Source: an uncultured Roseburia sp. (GTDB lineage: Bacteria > Bacillota > Clostridia > Lachnospirales > Lachnospiraceae). Taken from it: 26,398 bases of DNA. Positions 1 to 9,800 of the stretch are shown piece by piece (position 1 is the stretch's first letter; every line of letters begins with the position of its first letter). Under the pieces are notes generated by a model, which was given only the letters and a program-made list of their open reading frames with translations, was not told the origin of the DNA and ran no database searches. The position numbers and the translations under genes are program-made. The stretch spans positions 1-26,398 of the forward strand of contig CAKRCJ010000004.1 of NCBI GenBank assembly GCA_934307185.1. The letters are read 5' to 3'.

Positions 1-1287
1 GCAGGCGGAAGCTCCCTTTCCATGATGGGTGGAAATTCAACCGACAGCATTTCCATGTATCTTATTTTAGATGAAAATTCAGGCGTAAAAAGTGCGGACA
101 TTATCGCACAGCTTGATGAGTTGACAAAAGATATGGACTGTGACGTAAAGACAGATACTTCTGCTTCGGATATGACTTCTCTTATGGGAAGCGGAATTAC
201 AGTAAATATCAAAGGAAATGATTTAGATAAGCTTCAGGAGCTTGCCGCTCAGGTTGCAGAGGTTGTGGAAAATACAGACGGGGCAATCGATGTGGACGAT
301 GGTCTTGACAACACAACACCGTCCTTTACGGTAGTAGTCGATAAGGAAAAGGCAGCAAAATACGGTATGACGGTTGCACAGATATTCCAGCTTGTTTACG
401 GCGAAATGGCATCGAAAACTTCAGCAACGACGATTTCTACAGATGTAGATGACTATGAGGTTTACATTCAGAGTGAGGAACAGTCGGACGTTACGTTAGA
501 TGATATTAAAAATCTGACCTTTACTTATACCGACCGGGAAGGAAATGAGACAGAAGTGGCACTTTCCGATGTTGCGAAGTTTGAGGAAGGCTATACGCTT
601 GGAACAATTAACCGTGACTCACAGACGAGATATATCAGTGTCACCGCAGGAGTAGATGACGAGCACAATGTCAGTCTGTTAAGTAATGAAATACAGAAAT
701 CATTAGATAAAATCGACCTGCCGGAGGGATACTCCATTGAGATGGCAGGTGAGGATGAAATGATTGCAGATGCGATGAACCAGCTCTATTTGATGCTTCT
801 TCTCGCGGTAATCTTTATTTACCTGATTATGGTGGCACAGTTCCAGTCCTTACTGTCACCGTTTATCATTATGTTTACCATTCCACTGGCATTTACCGGA
901 GGACTTTTTGCACTGTACTTCACGAAAAATGAAGTCAGCGTTATTGCGATGATAGGTTTCGTTATGCTTGCCGGAATTATCGTAAATAACGGTATCGTTA
1001 TGGTAGACTTTATCAACCAGCTCCGTCGTGGCGGCATGGAGAAAAAAGATGCGATTATTGAAGCCGGAAAAACAAGACTGCGTCCAATCCTTATGACCGC
1101 ATTAACAACAATTTTGTCCATGTCTACCATGGCAGTCGGACTTGGCAGCGGCTCGGAAATGATGCAGCCAATGGCAATTGTAACGGTCGGCGGTATGGTA
1201 TATGGTACACTTTTGACATTAATTGTTGTTCCATGTATTTACGATGCCTTCAACCGGAATAAGAGTATGGTAGAGGAGGAGTTATAA
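1..1287 (+). CDS. RND family efflux transporter (AcrB/HAE1-type), 3' part only
   Basis: This is the C-terminal part (about 428 residues) of an inner-membrane proton-driven efflux pump. The frame is open from base 1, so the start lies upstream of the window; full-length family members are roughly 1000-1200 residues. The first ~250 residues are a soluble extracytoplasmic porter/docking region. After it comes a cluster of hydrophobic segments typical of the AcrB C-terminal membrane half: a pair around LYLMLLLAVIFIYLIMVAQF and the following SPFIIMF segment, then VSVIAMIGFVMLAGIIVNNG, then two segments near the end (PILMTALTTILS and VTVGGMVYGTLLTLIVVP). The motif AGIIVNNGIVMVDFINQLR is characteristic of the ACR_tran family. 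In Firmicutes the best-known relative is SwrC, but substrate cannot be told from sequence. The stop overlaps the start of the downstream TetR gene, so pump and regulator are probably co-transcribed. Confidence 0.93.
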   Translation, partial: AGGSSLSMMGGNSTDSISMYLILDENSGVKSADIIAQLDELTKDMDCDVKTDTSASDMTSLMGSGITVNIKGNDLDKLQELAAQVAEVVENTDGAIDVDDGLDNTTPSFTVVVDKEKAAKYGMTVAQIFQLVYGEMASKTSATTISTDVDDYEVYIQSEEQSDVTLDDIKNLTFTYTDREGNETEVALSDVAKFEEGYTLGTINRDSQTRYISVTAGVDDEHNVSLLSNEIQKSLDKIDLPEGYSIEMAGEDEMIADAMNQLYLMLLLAVIFIYLIMVAQFQSLLSPFIIMFTIPLAFTGGLFALYFTKNEVSVIAMIGFVMLAGIIVNNGIVMVDFINQLRRGGMEKKDAIIEAGKTRLRPILMTALTTILSMSTMAVGLGSGSEMMQPMAIVTVGGMVYGTLLTLIVVPCIYDAFNRNKSMVEEEL

Positions 1288-1916
1288 TGGGCGAGTCAAA
1301 ACTAATTCATAATCCTCCTGCGAAAGTGCTTGCAATGTATCAGGCAGTGATTGAACTCATTAATGACGGCTGTGATGTTAATACTTTAAAAGTAGCGGAT
1401 ATCACAGGCCGCGCCGGCATCGGAAAAGGAACGGCATACGAATATTTTTCCTCGAAAGAAGAAATCATAGCAGCCTCCGTTCTCTATTATGTGCAGGAGT
1501 GCTTTAAGAAATTGCAGACGATATCCACAATGGAAGGAAGTTTTAAAGAAAAAATCAACGGAGTGATGGATTTTATCGACTGTCATGTGAAGGAAAAGCA
1601 GGGTATCTTTTTCCTTATCAAAATAGTGCTTGACTCCTACGAGATACCGAAAAATCTTCAGATGGAATATGAGTGTATGAAGCAGAAATGCTGTGACGAA
1701 GAAAAGAATGAAATTATTGACTGCATTGTTGCAGAAGGAGTGAAAGAAGGGCTTGTAAAAGAGCAGAACGTTTTTCTACAAAGGGCAGCAATGGAAACCC
1801 AGCTTTCCGTCTATTTCATGTACTGCATTGCTGAGGAAAAAAACATGGAGCCTGATTTGGAAGTGGGGGTACTGCGGGAATACATTTACAAAAATATATT
1901 AAAACTTTTAGGTTGA
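1287..1916 (+). CDS. TetR/AcrR family transcriptional regulator
   Basis: A 209-residue protein of normal TetR length. The N-terminal helix-turn-helix is clear around residues 34-65: KVADITGRAGIGKGTAYEYF followed by SSKEEII, matching the TetR DNA-binding signature. The rest is an all-helical ligand/dimerisation domain with no recognisable specificity. The ATG overlaps the pump's stop by one base (TAATG), and a GAGGAGG ribosome site lies inside the end of the pump gene. That tight coupling suggests it represses the upstream pump operon and is induced by a pump substrate; this is inference from context. The gene ends directly in front of a strong terminator, so it is the last gene of the efflux operon. 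Confidence 0.9.
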   Translation: MGESKLIHNPPAKVLAMYQAVIELINDGCDVNTLKVADITGRAGIGKGTAYEYFSSKEEIIAASVLYYVQECFKKLQTISTMEGSFKEKINGVMDFIDCHVKEKQGIFFLIKIVLDSYEIPKNLQMEYECMKQKCCDEEKNEIIDCIVAEGVKEGLVKEQNVFLQRAAMETQLSVYFMYCIAEEKNMEPDLEVGVLREYIYKNILKLLG

Positions 1917-1931
1917 AAAATGGATACAAAG

Positions 1932-1969
1932 AACCGGAAACAAAAAAGAACATTTGTTTCCGGTTTTTT
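1932..1969 (+). terminator. Rho-independent terminator of the efflux/TetR operon
   Basis: A perfect 13-bp inverted repeat (AACCGGAAACAAA at 1932-1944 and its complement at 1953-1965) with an 8-nt loop is followed by a T run reaching 1969. It lies 15 bases after the TetR stop and separates the efflux operon from the AAA+ operon. Confidence 0.93.
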
Positions 1970-2000
1970 CATTTTATATACATCATCCTGAAAATATGGT

Positions 2001-2030
2001 ATTATTTTTATATGCGGACTAGTATAAAAT
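2001..2030 (+). promoter_or_regulatory. Weak candidate promoter of the AAA+ chaperone operon
   Basis: A -10-like box TATAAA (2023-2028) lies 27 bases before the first gene of the operon, downstream of the TetR terminator. No good -35 box is at the right spacing (TTATTT-like at best). A promoter must lie between 1970 and 2054 if the terminator works, but its exact elements are uncertain. It may need an activator or another sigma factor. Confidence 0.35.
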
Positions 2031-2054
2031 ACCAAAGAACAGAGGAGTTGCCAG

Positions 2055-4862
2055 ATGAAAACGGAGTTAATGGAAAGCATGCTGCGGCATGGGGAATATG
2101 ATAAATTAATTGGACAGTTAGAGCAGGAAGAAAATCCAGGGGAGAAAGAGAGCCTTGTGTTAGCACAGGCATATCTGTTACTGGGCAGTGATAAAGAGGC
2201 AAGTAATATTGCATTTAAGCTGATGAACGCAGATGGAGAAGACAGTGAGTCAAAAGCAGAAGCAAAAAAAATAGTAAATGCATTTTTTAATTCGGAACTT
2301 GATAAGTACAGGGAGGATTTAAAGGCAAGCTTAAAAAAGCAGGAAACTACTGTGGTCGAGGAGAAGGTTTTTTCCGAAGAAATCGAAGATGCATTTGAAA
2401 ATACCATAGGAATGGAGCAGGCAAAGGAAAGCCTTGAGAAATATTTAAGCTGCAACACTTTAGATGAGATGAGAATGCAGAATGAACTCACAGGGGTTAC
2501 CGAAGGAATGCATAATTTTGCAATCATGGGAGAACGTGGAAGCGGCAAGAGCCATCTGGCAGAAATTATCAGCAATATAATGAGATATGGCGAAGAAGAC
2601 CGGGAGACAATTTATCTGCGGAATATAAAAGAACGGAAAAATCTGGAAGAAATTTTTAAGTGTGAGGGAATTTTAATTCTGATTGAGAATATAGAAGACT
2701 TTTTCTTAAACAGCGATGTAAAAGAGAATGTGAAAAGAGATATTGCAAACTGTCTGGAAGATTTCATGAAAGACAATTTGGAAGAAGACGGATGCAGGAT
2801 AATTCTTACCGGAAGTACAGAAGCATTTGAAAAAATGAAACAGTTAAATCCGACGTTGGAAAACATGTTTTTTGATTTTATTAAAATTGAAAAATATTCA
2901 GTGGACGAGCTTTTGGAAATCCTCTATTTAATGGCAATGAAGGACGGCTTCCGGGTAAGCCCGGAATGTGAAGAAGATGTGAGAAGATGGTTAGCTTCGG
3001 AAAGTAAGTTAAAGGAATTTACCAATACAATCGCATTGAGAAATCTTTTAAAGGAAGCAAAGAAAAATTTAGCACTCCGTTATAAAGAGTTTGAGGAAGA
3101 AGAAGGAGAAAACATTAAAAATGTGGAAAAGAACCGCATACTCCAGAAGCTGTGCCGGTTAGAGCAGGAGGATTTTGTCGGAAATGGAAATGAAAAGACA
3201 ATAGACGAGCTTTGCTGCGAACTGGAAAATATGACAGGTTTAGAGCGTGTGAAAAAAGAAGTGAGGGCGCAGATTGCAAGAGTGAATATTTCCATGAAGG
3301 CAGCAAAGGCAGGGGCAAAGCACAAAGACAGCCATGGTACGTTTCATATGGCTTTTGTGGGAGAGCCGGGAACCGGAAAAACAACAGTGGCTAAAATGGT
3401 TGGAAAAATTTATTGTGCATTAGGCGTTCTGCCGGGCGATGAGGTATATACCGTATCCAGGGCTGACCTTGTTTCACAGTATATCGGAGGAACCGCGCGC
3501 TGTGTAAGAGAGGTGTGCCAGCGGGCAGACGGAGGTGTCCTTTTTATTGATGAAGCGTATTCGCTTGTAAACAGTGAGCAGGATTCCTACGGAAAAGAAG
3601 CGGTGGATACGTTAATACAGGAGATGGAAAACCGCCGTGACACAATGATGGTGATTTTGGCAGGCTATGAAAAACCAATGATGGAATTTTTTAAAGCCAA
3701 TCCGGGCTTTAAGAGCCGTGTGCCGAACATCATACATTTTGATGATTATGAGTTAGAAGAGATGGTGCAGATTTTTGAAAGCATGGCAGTAGCGGACGGC
3801 TACTATCTTGATGCAGACGCATTATCGAGACTTTCCGGACTGTTAAGGGAAAAATCAAAGGAAGCGGATTTCGGTAATGCCAGAGGGGTAAGAAATGTAT
3901 TAGACCAGGTTATCGCAGCACAAAGCCAGAGACTTTCAGCGCAGCTTGCACAGGGCGATGAAAATGTACAGATTAATTATGATGAACTGACCGGGGCAGA
4001 TATCGAAGTCATACAACAGAAAGTGAATACGGAAGAAAAAACGATTGAGCAGCTTTTGGAAGAATTAGAGCGGTTAGAAGGATTACAGAGTGTAAAGAAA
4101 CAGGTAAATGATATGGTAAATTCCATGAAGTACATAAACCTCATGAAGGAAAGAGGCTTAAATCCGGGAAGAAACCAGGGAACCATGCACCTTATATTCA
4201 GTGGAAATCCGGGAACCGGAAAATCAACGGTCGCATCGCTTTTAGGCCAGATTTATGTAAAACTTGGTGTCTTAAGAAAGAATACGTTCATTCTGGCAAA
4301 ACGTTCCGACTTAATTGCCCAGTACATGGGACAGACGGCTGCGAGGGTTGCCAATAAAGTAGCGGAAGCAGATGGCGGTATTTTATTTATTGATGAGGCT
4401 TATCAGCTTTATAATGGAGAGCAGGACAGCTATGGAGAAGAAGCGATTGGAACACTGCTTTCCCTTGTGGAGGAAAAGAGAGACTCTCTCATGGTAATTT
4501 TAGCCGGTTACACAGAAAATATGGACGAATTTTTAGAGGTCAATCCGGGACTCAGAAGCCGTTTCCCGAATATTATTGAATTTATGGATTATTCTGTTGA
4601 TGAGCTGCTTCGGATTTTTGAAAAAATGGCAGTTATCGATGGAAAGAAATTAGAAGACGGTGTGCTTTCCCTTGTAAAACAGGAAATAGAAAACAGACGC
4701 GCGGGCAATGAAAAAGAATTTGCCAATGCCAGAGGTGTGCGTAATATTCTTGATGAGATTATTTTAAAACAGCGTTCAAGAATTGTGAAAGAGGAAATCG
4801 AAGGAAAAGAGCACACAAATGAGGAACTTGTAATGATTAAAAAGGACGATGTAAAAAGATGA
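2055..4862 (+). CDS. Triple-AAA+ ATPase, CbxX/CfxQ (SpoVK-like) family
   Basis: A 935-residue ATPase with a short helical N-terminus and three successive AAA+ modules. Module 1 (about 115-345) has a good Walker A (GERGSGKS, 159-166), but its Walker B reads LILIEN (207-212), with Glu-Asn in place of Asp-Glu, so hydrolysis there is probably impaired. Module 2 has GEPGTGKT (436-443), VLFIDE (495-500) and an arginine-finger region GFKSRVPNIIHF. Module 3 has GNPGTGKS (717-724), ILFIDE (776-781) and GLRSRFPNIIEF. Modules 2 and 3 both carry FANARGVRN/FGNARGVRN, a hallmark of CbbX and SpoVK relatives. Known family members remodel protein complexes (CbbX reactivates Rubisco). No membrane segment or signal peptide is visible. 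GAGGAG at 2042-2047 supports the ATG. It is the first gene of the eight-gene operon and overlaps the next by 4 bp. Confidence 0.92.
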   Translation: MKTELMESMLRHGEYDKLIGQLEQEENPGEKESLVLAQAYLLLGSDKEASNIAFKLMNADGEDSESKAEAKKIVNAFFNSELDKYREDLKASLKKQETTVVEEKVFSEEIEDAFENTIGMEQAKESLEKYLSCNTLDEMRMQNELTGVTEGMHNFAIMGERGSGKSHLAEIISNIMRYGEEDRETIYLRNIKERKNLEEIFKCEGILILIENIEDFFLNSDVKENVKRDIANCLEDFMKDNLEEDGCRIILTGSTEAFEKMKQLNPTLENMFFDFIKIEKYSVDELLEILYLMAMKDGFRVSPECEEDVRRWLASESKLKEFTNTIALRNLLKEAKKNLALRYKEFEEEEGENIKNVEKNRILQKLCRLEQEDFVGNGNEKTIDELCCELENMTGLERVKKEVRAQIARVNISMKAAKAGAKHKDSHGTFHMAFVGEPGTGKTTVAKMVGKIYCALGVLPGDEVYTVSRADLVSQYIGGTARCVREVCQRADGGVLFIDEAYSLVNSEQDSYGKEAVDTLIQEMENRRDTMMVILAGYEKPMMEFFKANPGFKSRVPNIIHFDDYELEEMVQIFESMAVADGYYLDADALSRLSGLLREKSKEADFGNARGVRNVLDQVIAAQSQRLSAQLAQGDENVQINYDELTGADIEVIQQKVNTEEKTIEQLLEELERLEGLQSVKKQVNDMVNSMKYINLMKERGLNPGRNQGTMHLIFSGNPGTGKSTVASLLGQIYVKLGVLRKNTFILAKRSDLIAQYMGQTAARVANKVAEADGGILFIDEAYQLYNGEQDSYGEEAIGTLLSLVEEKRDSLMVILAGYTENMDEFLEVNPGLRSRFPNIIEFMDYSVDELLRIFEKMAVIDGKKLEDGVLSLVKQEIENRRAGNEKEFANARGVRNILDEIILKQRSRIVKEEIEGKEHTNEELVMIKKDDVKR

Positions 4863-6304
4863 TACATACTTACGATGAACTTTTAAAGGAACTTGGAATT
4901 TTACCGGATGGGAACAGCTTTGAAATCAGCAGACAGTTAAAAGAAAAGAGAAATGAAAAAAAGGCGTTAATGACAAGCCGGCAGAGCGCAGAGGAAAACA
5001 GAAGGCTGGAACAGGAAATCCATGCGATTTATGAGGCAGAAGTATATTTTGAAAAGCTTGCGAAAGAGGAGAAAAAAGAAGATAAATTAGATGGCTTTGA
5101 TTACAGCATGTTCCAGAACATAGCACCGAAAAAGAAGAAAGTAAAGCGTACCCTTCCAAAAGTGGAAGAAGATACGGCAGAAGAAGACGAAGGTCTGTCC
5201 TTTGAGGAACGCTATGATAATATTATTGGTCTGATGGGAACACCGGATGGATTTACGGCTGGATTAAAGAAGTTGGAAAAGCTGGCAGAAGATGGTTATA
5301 TTTTAGCACAGAAAAAAGTTGGCGAGGTGTATTTTGATGGGCAGAGAGGAATTGAGGTAAACTGGAAGACTGCAAAGTATTGGTTTGAAAAAGCGGCAAA
5401 TCAGGGGGACGCATTATCACAAAATTATATGGGGCTTTTTTATACAAATGAAAATGATTATTTTAAAAGGGACAGAGAGCAGGCAATTTACTGGTATGAA
5501 AAAGCGGCAGAGCAGGGGTTACCGGTTGCATGCTGGAATATGGCACTAAGCTTTGATGTGCTGTTTGAGATAAAAGATGAAAAAAAAGCATTTTACTGGT
5601 ATAAAAAAGCAGCAGAGGCAGGATATATAGATGCTTTCAATCTGCTTGGAGTATGTTATCATAAAGGAATTGGCACAGACATAGACGTTGAAGCGGCAGT
5701 TGAGTGGTATGAAAAGGCGGCAGAGTATGACGTTAAGGAAGCATACTGGAATCTTGCTATCATTTATACATTTATAGAAGAAAAAAGAGATGGTAAGAAG
5801 GCATTTTACTGGTACAAAAGAGCAGCGGAGGAAGGATATACAGACGCTTATAATGAGCTTGGAGTATGCTATCATCAAGGAATGGGCACAGACAAAGACG
5901 TTGAAGCAGCAATTGAGTGGTATGAAAAGGCGGTTGAGTGTGGCAATAAGATCGCATATGCATGTTGGAATCTGGGAACGGTTTATGAGTCTGAGAATGT
6001 AAAGGACGAAAAGAAGGCATTTTACTGGTACAAAAAAGCAGCAGAGGCAGGATATGAAAGAGCGTATAATGAGCTTGGAAAACGTTATCGTGAAGGGATA
6101 GGAACAGAAGAAAATATAGAAGAGGCAGTCAGGTGGTATAAAAAGGCAGCAGAGATAGATAATGCAGATGCCATGTATGAGTTAGGACGTATTTATGAGG
6201 AAGTTTATCGTGACTATAACGAAGCGGCAGAATGGTATTTAAAAGCAAGTGACCTGGGCAATAAGGCTGCGGAAGGAATGGCAAGTAAATTTGTCTATGT
6301 ATAA
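4859..6304 (+). CDS. Sel1-repeat scaffold protein
   Basis: A 481-residue soluble protein. Residues 1-70 are helical and charged (starting YDELLKELGI) and vaguely resemble a J-domain without the HPD motif. Residues ~80-115 are acidic/basic linker. From about residue 135 to the end there are nine Sel1-type helical repeats of ~36 residues plus a final half repeat, recognisable by recurring WYEKAAEQG / WYKKAAEAGY ... LGVCYHKGIGTD. Sel1 repeats form alpha-alpha superhelices that serve as protein-protein docking platforms. The ATG overlaps the stop of the triple-AAA gene (ATGA), so translation is coupled and the two products probably work together. Repeats 4-9 are nearly identical in pairs, indicating recent internal duplication. 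Confidence 0.93.
   Translation: MIHTYDELLKELGILPDGNSFEISRQLKEKRNEKKALMTSRQSAEENRRLEQEIHAIYEAEVYFEKLAKEEKKEDKLDGFDYSMFQNIAPKKKKVKRTLPKVEEDTAEEDEGLSFEERYDNIIGLMGTPDGFTAGLKKLEKLAEDGYILAQKKVGEVYFDGQRGIEVNWKTAKYWFEKAANQGDALSQNYMGLFYTNENDYFKRDREQAIYWYEKAAEQGLPVACWNMALSFDVLFEIKDEKKAFYWYKKAAEAGYIDAFNLLGVCYHKGIGTDIDVEAAVEWYEKAAEYDVKEAYWNLAIIYTFIEEKRDGKKAFYWYKRAAEEGYTDAYNELGVCYHQGMGTDKDVEAAIEWYEKAVECGNKIAYACWNLGTVYESENVKDEKKAFYWYKKAAEAGYERAYNELGKRYREGIGTEENIEEAVRWYKKAAEIDNADAMYELGRIYEEVYRDYNEAAEWYLKASDLGNKAAEGMASKFVYV
5588..6170 (+). repeat. Tandem ~213-216 bp DNA repeats encoding Sel1 pairs
   Basis: The phrase GCATTTTACTGGTA recurs, with T or C variants after it, at 5588, 5801 and 6017, giving periods of 213 and 216 bp. 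Each unit encodes two Sel1 repeats. Copies 1 and 2 remain alike for about 140 bp (for example GACGTTGAAGC and GAGTGGTATGAAAAGGCGG in both). Copy 3 diverges toward its end. Confidence 0.85.
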
Positions 6305-6319
6305 GGAGAGGTGTAAGAT

Positions 6320-6787
6320 TTGAATTTGAACAATGAATTAAGACAGGAAGAAGAAAAAGAGGAAAGAAATACAGCAAAGGACAGTGAGAGCGGCGTACAG
6401 GTAAAAAAAGCATCACAGTTATCTGTGGACAGACGCAAAGCAACGGCACCGCGTTCGAAAATTTACATTTACACAATGTCGGATATTGATGATGAGAAGG
6501 ACGAAGTGGTTAAAAAGATTGTAAATACAATGCCGCTTCGGAACAAGTTAATCGGAATTTTAGCAAAATGTAATATACCGGACCACATTATCCATGCAGT
6601 GGATAAAGAAGGGAATATTTTGGAACATTATGCGACGGAAGATGACATTCCAGCAGAACTGTTAGAGGGATATCAGGTGTATTTACAGAACAGGGATTGT
6701 CTTACGGTTGAAGTTTACACTCTGTATTTTTGTATTGTGTATGAGAATGGAACGGTAAAATTTATCGAGAGAAATTGTGGAAAATGA
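6320..6787 (+). CDS. Hypothetical protein, AAA+ operon member
   Basis: A 155-residue protein that I do not recognise. The first ~45 residues are highly charged and probably disordered (NELRQEEEKEERN...). The rest looks like a compact alpha/beta domain: KIYIYTMSDI, a helix KDEVVKKIVNTMPLRNKLIG, then strands HIIHAVDKEGNILEHY, CLTVEVYTLYFCIVYENG and TVKFIERN. No membrane segment or catalytic motif is evident. The start is TTG, chosen because AAGGAGAGG lies about 10 bases upstream (from 6302) and no ATG in frame fits better. It sits 15 bases after the Sel1 gene and 45 before the AAA-protease gene. It may be an adaptor for the neighbouring ATPases, but that rests on context alone. Confidence 0.8.
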   Translation: MNLNNELRQEEEKEERNTAKDSESGVQVKKASQLSVDRRKATAPRSKIYIYTMSDIDDEKDEVVKKIVNTMPLRNKLIGILAKCNIPDHIIHAVDKEGNILEHYATEDDIPAELLEGYQVYLQNRDCLTVEVYTLYFCIVYENGTVKFIERNCGK

Positions 6788-6832
6788 TAACTTATCCAAA
6801 AGAAAAAATGAGAGTGTCACGGGGATAAACGT

Positions 6833-9800
6833 ATGGATAAAAAAATATATGTATTAAAAAGTGGAGACAATCCCGGAATTTATTTCGACTGGCTGAGTTT
6901 TTTTGAAAATGCACTTGGCCAGTATGTGATAAAACATAAAATTATAATTTATAAGACAGAATTTGAAAAAGCAGATAAAAGCGTTCCCTACAGTAAGGAA
7001 TGGGCACTCGAAAGAGCAAAGGAATTTTTGGAAGGAGCAGAGACTGTCTCCGCAAAAAAAGCAGAGAAGAAAGAAGATTTTCATACTAAGACAGAACAAA
7101 ATAGAAAAGACACTCAGAATACCAAAGACACACAGAACATCAAAGATGCACAAGACACAGAAAAAGAGCTGCGTAAGCTGCTTGGAATAAGAGAAGATTT
7201 ACATATGGGTTCTGTCTGGCTGGATTTACTGCTTCAGCTTGCGGGAGAGGAAAAACCAAGAATTTCAGGCACAAGCTATACCGGCAGATATAACATCATG
7301 TCTTTATATGGAATGCTGCTTTTTCTCATTTTGGAGCCGCAGCAGATATTTGATGAAGCATATCTGAAATTAGATATTAAAAGCAAACCGGAAACTGCCC
7401 TAGAGCAGACAAGATGGCGGGAGACACTGGAGTTTGAACTGTTCCGTGCAAAGGAATATTTACAGTTAAAAGAAAGATTTGAAGCGGCAGGGCTTACAAA
7501 ATTGGATATTAATGATGTGAAGTACCGCATTATTGAAGCTGCGAAAAGTCCAAATCAGCTGAGTAAAGCATCAAAAACCTATTTTAGCATGTATCATTTT
7601 ATAAAGCAGGGAAACCATACCCTGGTTGATTTATATAATGAACTTATGGATACAAAAATATACCGGGAAGAGCTTATCCGCATCTCAGGTGCGATGATAA
7701 ATTTAGAGCTTACGGGAAAAATACCGCCTTACAGAAAGAAAGAAACAGCAGGCGGGGAAGAAACGTTTTCCTTAAGCCCTCTTGTAAAACAGACGAAAGA
7801 GCTGCGGCAGGAATTAAAGAATGTGATTATCGGACAGGACGAGGCAATCGACAAATTTGAGCAGTCATTTTTCCACAGTGAAAAAGCGGCAGTCACCAGC
7901 AAAAAGCAGGGACCGAGAAGTGTTTTCCTTTTTGCAGGCCCTCCGGGCGTTGGAAAAACTTATATGGCGGAAACCTTTGCAAAAGCGCTGGGCATGACGT
8001 ATCACCGGTTTGACATGGCAAGCTATGGCTCCATTAATGCAATGGAGGAGATTGTTGGAATATCCTCTTTTTACACAAATTCAAAACCCGGAGTGCTGAC
8101 CTCCTTTGTCAGGGAAAATCCGAAAAGTGTATTACTGTTTGATGAAATAGAAAAGGCAAGCATCGGGGTAATAAGAATTTTCTTACAGATTTTAGACCAG
8201 GGACAATGTCTCGACCGAAATTATGATGAAAATGTTTCCTTTAAAGACTGTATCATTATTATGACTACAAATGCAGGAAGACAATTGTACAATAACGCGG
8301 GAAATAAAAATCTGACAGAAATTCCGGACCGGGTTGTGATTGATGCACTCGAAAAAGACATCAATCCGGATACGAAGGTTCCTTATTTTCCACCGGAAAT
8401 CGTATCAAGAATGGCATCTTACAGCATTATTATGTTTAACCATTTAAAGGCGGCTGCAATCCGTCAGGTAATAAAAAGGGACATTGAGCAGAACCTTTTG
8501 CAGAATAAACAGAATTACGGTTTTGATATTTCCAAAGGAAGCGATATTGTAGCAGCTACGGTCCAGTATGCAGTCGGCGGCGGTGGAGATGCAAGAAATG
8601 CATCGAAGCTTTCCGGCAAACTCATTGATAAAGAGTTATATGAGCTGTTTTCTCTTATGGAGGAAAAGGCAGAAAACGGGGAAAAGCCTCTCTTAAATCA
8701 GGTAAGCTGGGAATGTGATTTTACCGACTGTACGGAAGAAATCAGACAGTTTTATTTAGGAGAGCAGGACTGCATTGTACCGATTTTAAAAGAAACCGAC
8801 AGAGAGTATGCTTTTTCCATTCCAAAAAGAATGACAATCATTGTTACTAATAATAAAGAACGTTTTTTGGATATTATCAGAAGCAAAAATGTACTTTTTG
8901 CGGTGATAGATTATGCGTATGGTCTGCGTGGATTGGAAACCTGCATGAGTATTGCAGATGTAAAAACAACCGGCAGCAGTGCATTTGACAGTGTGAAAAA
9001 GGAAGATGCCTCCCTTCCGATCTATCTTCTGAAAAATGACGCAAGGTATCACTATTCCGACAGTGAAAAAAGACTTTTGCTTGGAAAAGGCGCAGAAGGA
9101 TTTATCTCGGAAGAAAAACTGACCGAGCAGATTACGCAGGCTTATTTTGACATTTGCTGCCAGAATGCAATGGAAACGTTAACCGTCAGACATCAGGTGT
9201 TGACCTATTCCACCAGAAAAGAAATGAATGACAGCAAAACATCGGCAAAAATTATTTTTTATAATTTAAAGCTGGAAATGGCAGTTGATGCAGAGGATAA
9301 GGAAAGCCTGATTACAGACGAGCTGCGGCCGGATAAAAAATGGACAGATGTGTATGTCAGCCCGGATATTAAAAAGGAGCTGGAATTTTTTATCAGCTAT
9401 CTGAAAAATCCGAAGGAGTATGCAAAAACTGGCGCAAGAGTCCCAAGAGGGGCATTAATGCTCGGACTTCCGGGAACCGGAAAAACATCGCTTGCAAAAG
9501 TGGTTGCGGCAGAATCGAAAGTTAATTTTTTGTCAATCAGCGCAGATGAGTTATTAAATGCAGGTGCGGCAAAAGTTCACCATGTTTTTCAGGTGGCGAG
9601 AAAATATGCGCCGGCGGTATTATTTATCGATGAAGTGGATGCAATCGGAATGGCAAGAACGAAAACCGGTGCAAATTCCGTTTTAAATGCACTGCTTACC
9701 GAGATGGACGGCTTTAAACGGTTAGATAATAAGCCGGTATTTGTTATGGCTGCCACTAACTTAAAGGGGATTGATTCTGCATTGGCGAGACGTTTTGACC

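Noticed and set aside
1913..2101. Short plus-strand frame between the TetR gene and the AAA+ gene
   Set aside because: It runs through the terminator hairpin and into the AAA+ gene, and its upstream region is TetR coding sequence without a ribosome site.
1886..2575. 229-residue open frame on the minus strand
   Set aside because: It overlaps the terminator and the well-supported triple-AAA gene, is Ser/Phe/Leu-rich low-complexity sequence typical of an antisense shadow, and has no ribosome site.
5588..6170. Periodic repeats as a possible CRISPR array
   Set aside because: The 213-216 bp period, in-frame coding and imperfect copies fit duplicated Sel1 repeats, not 20-40 bp direct repeats with unique spacers.
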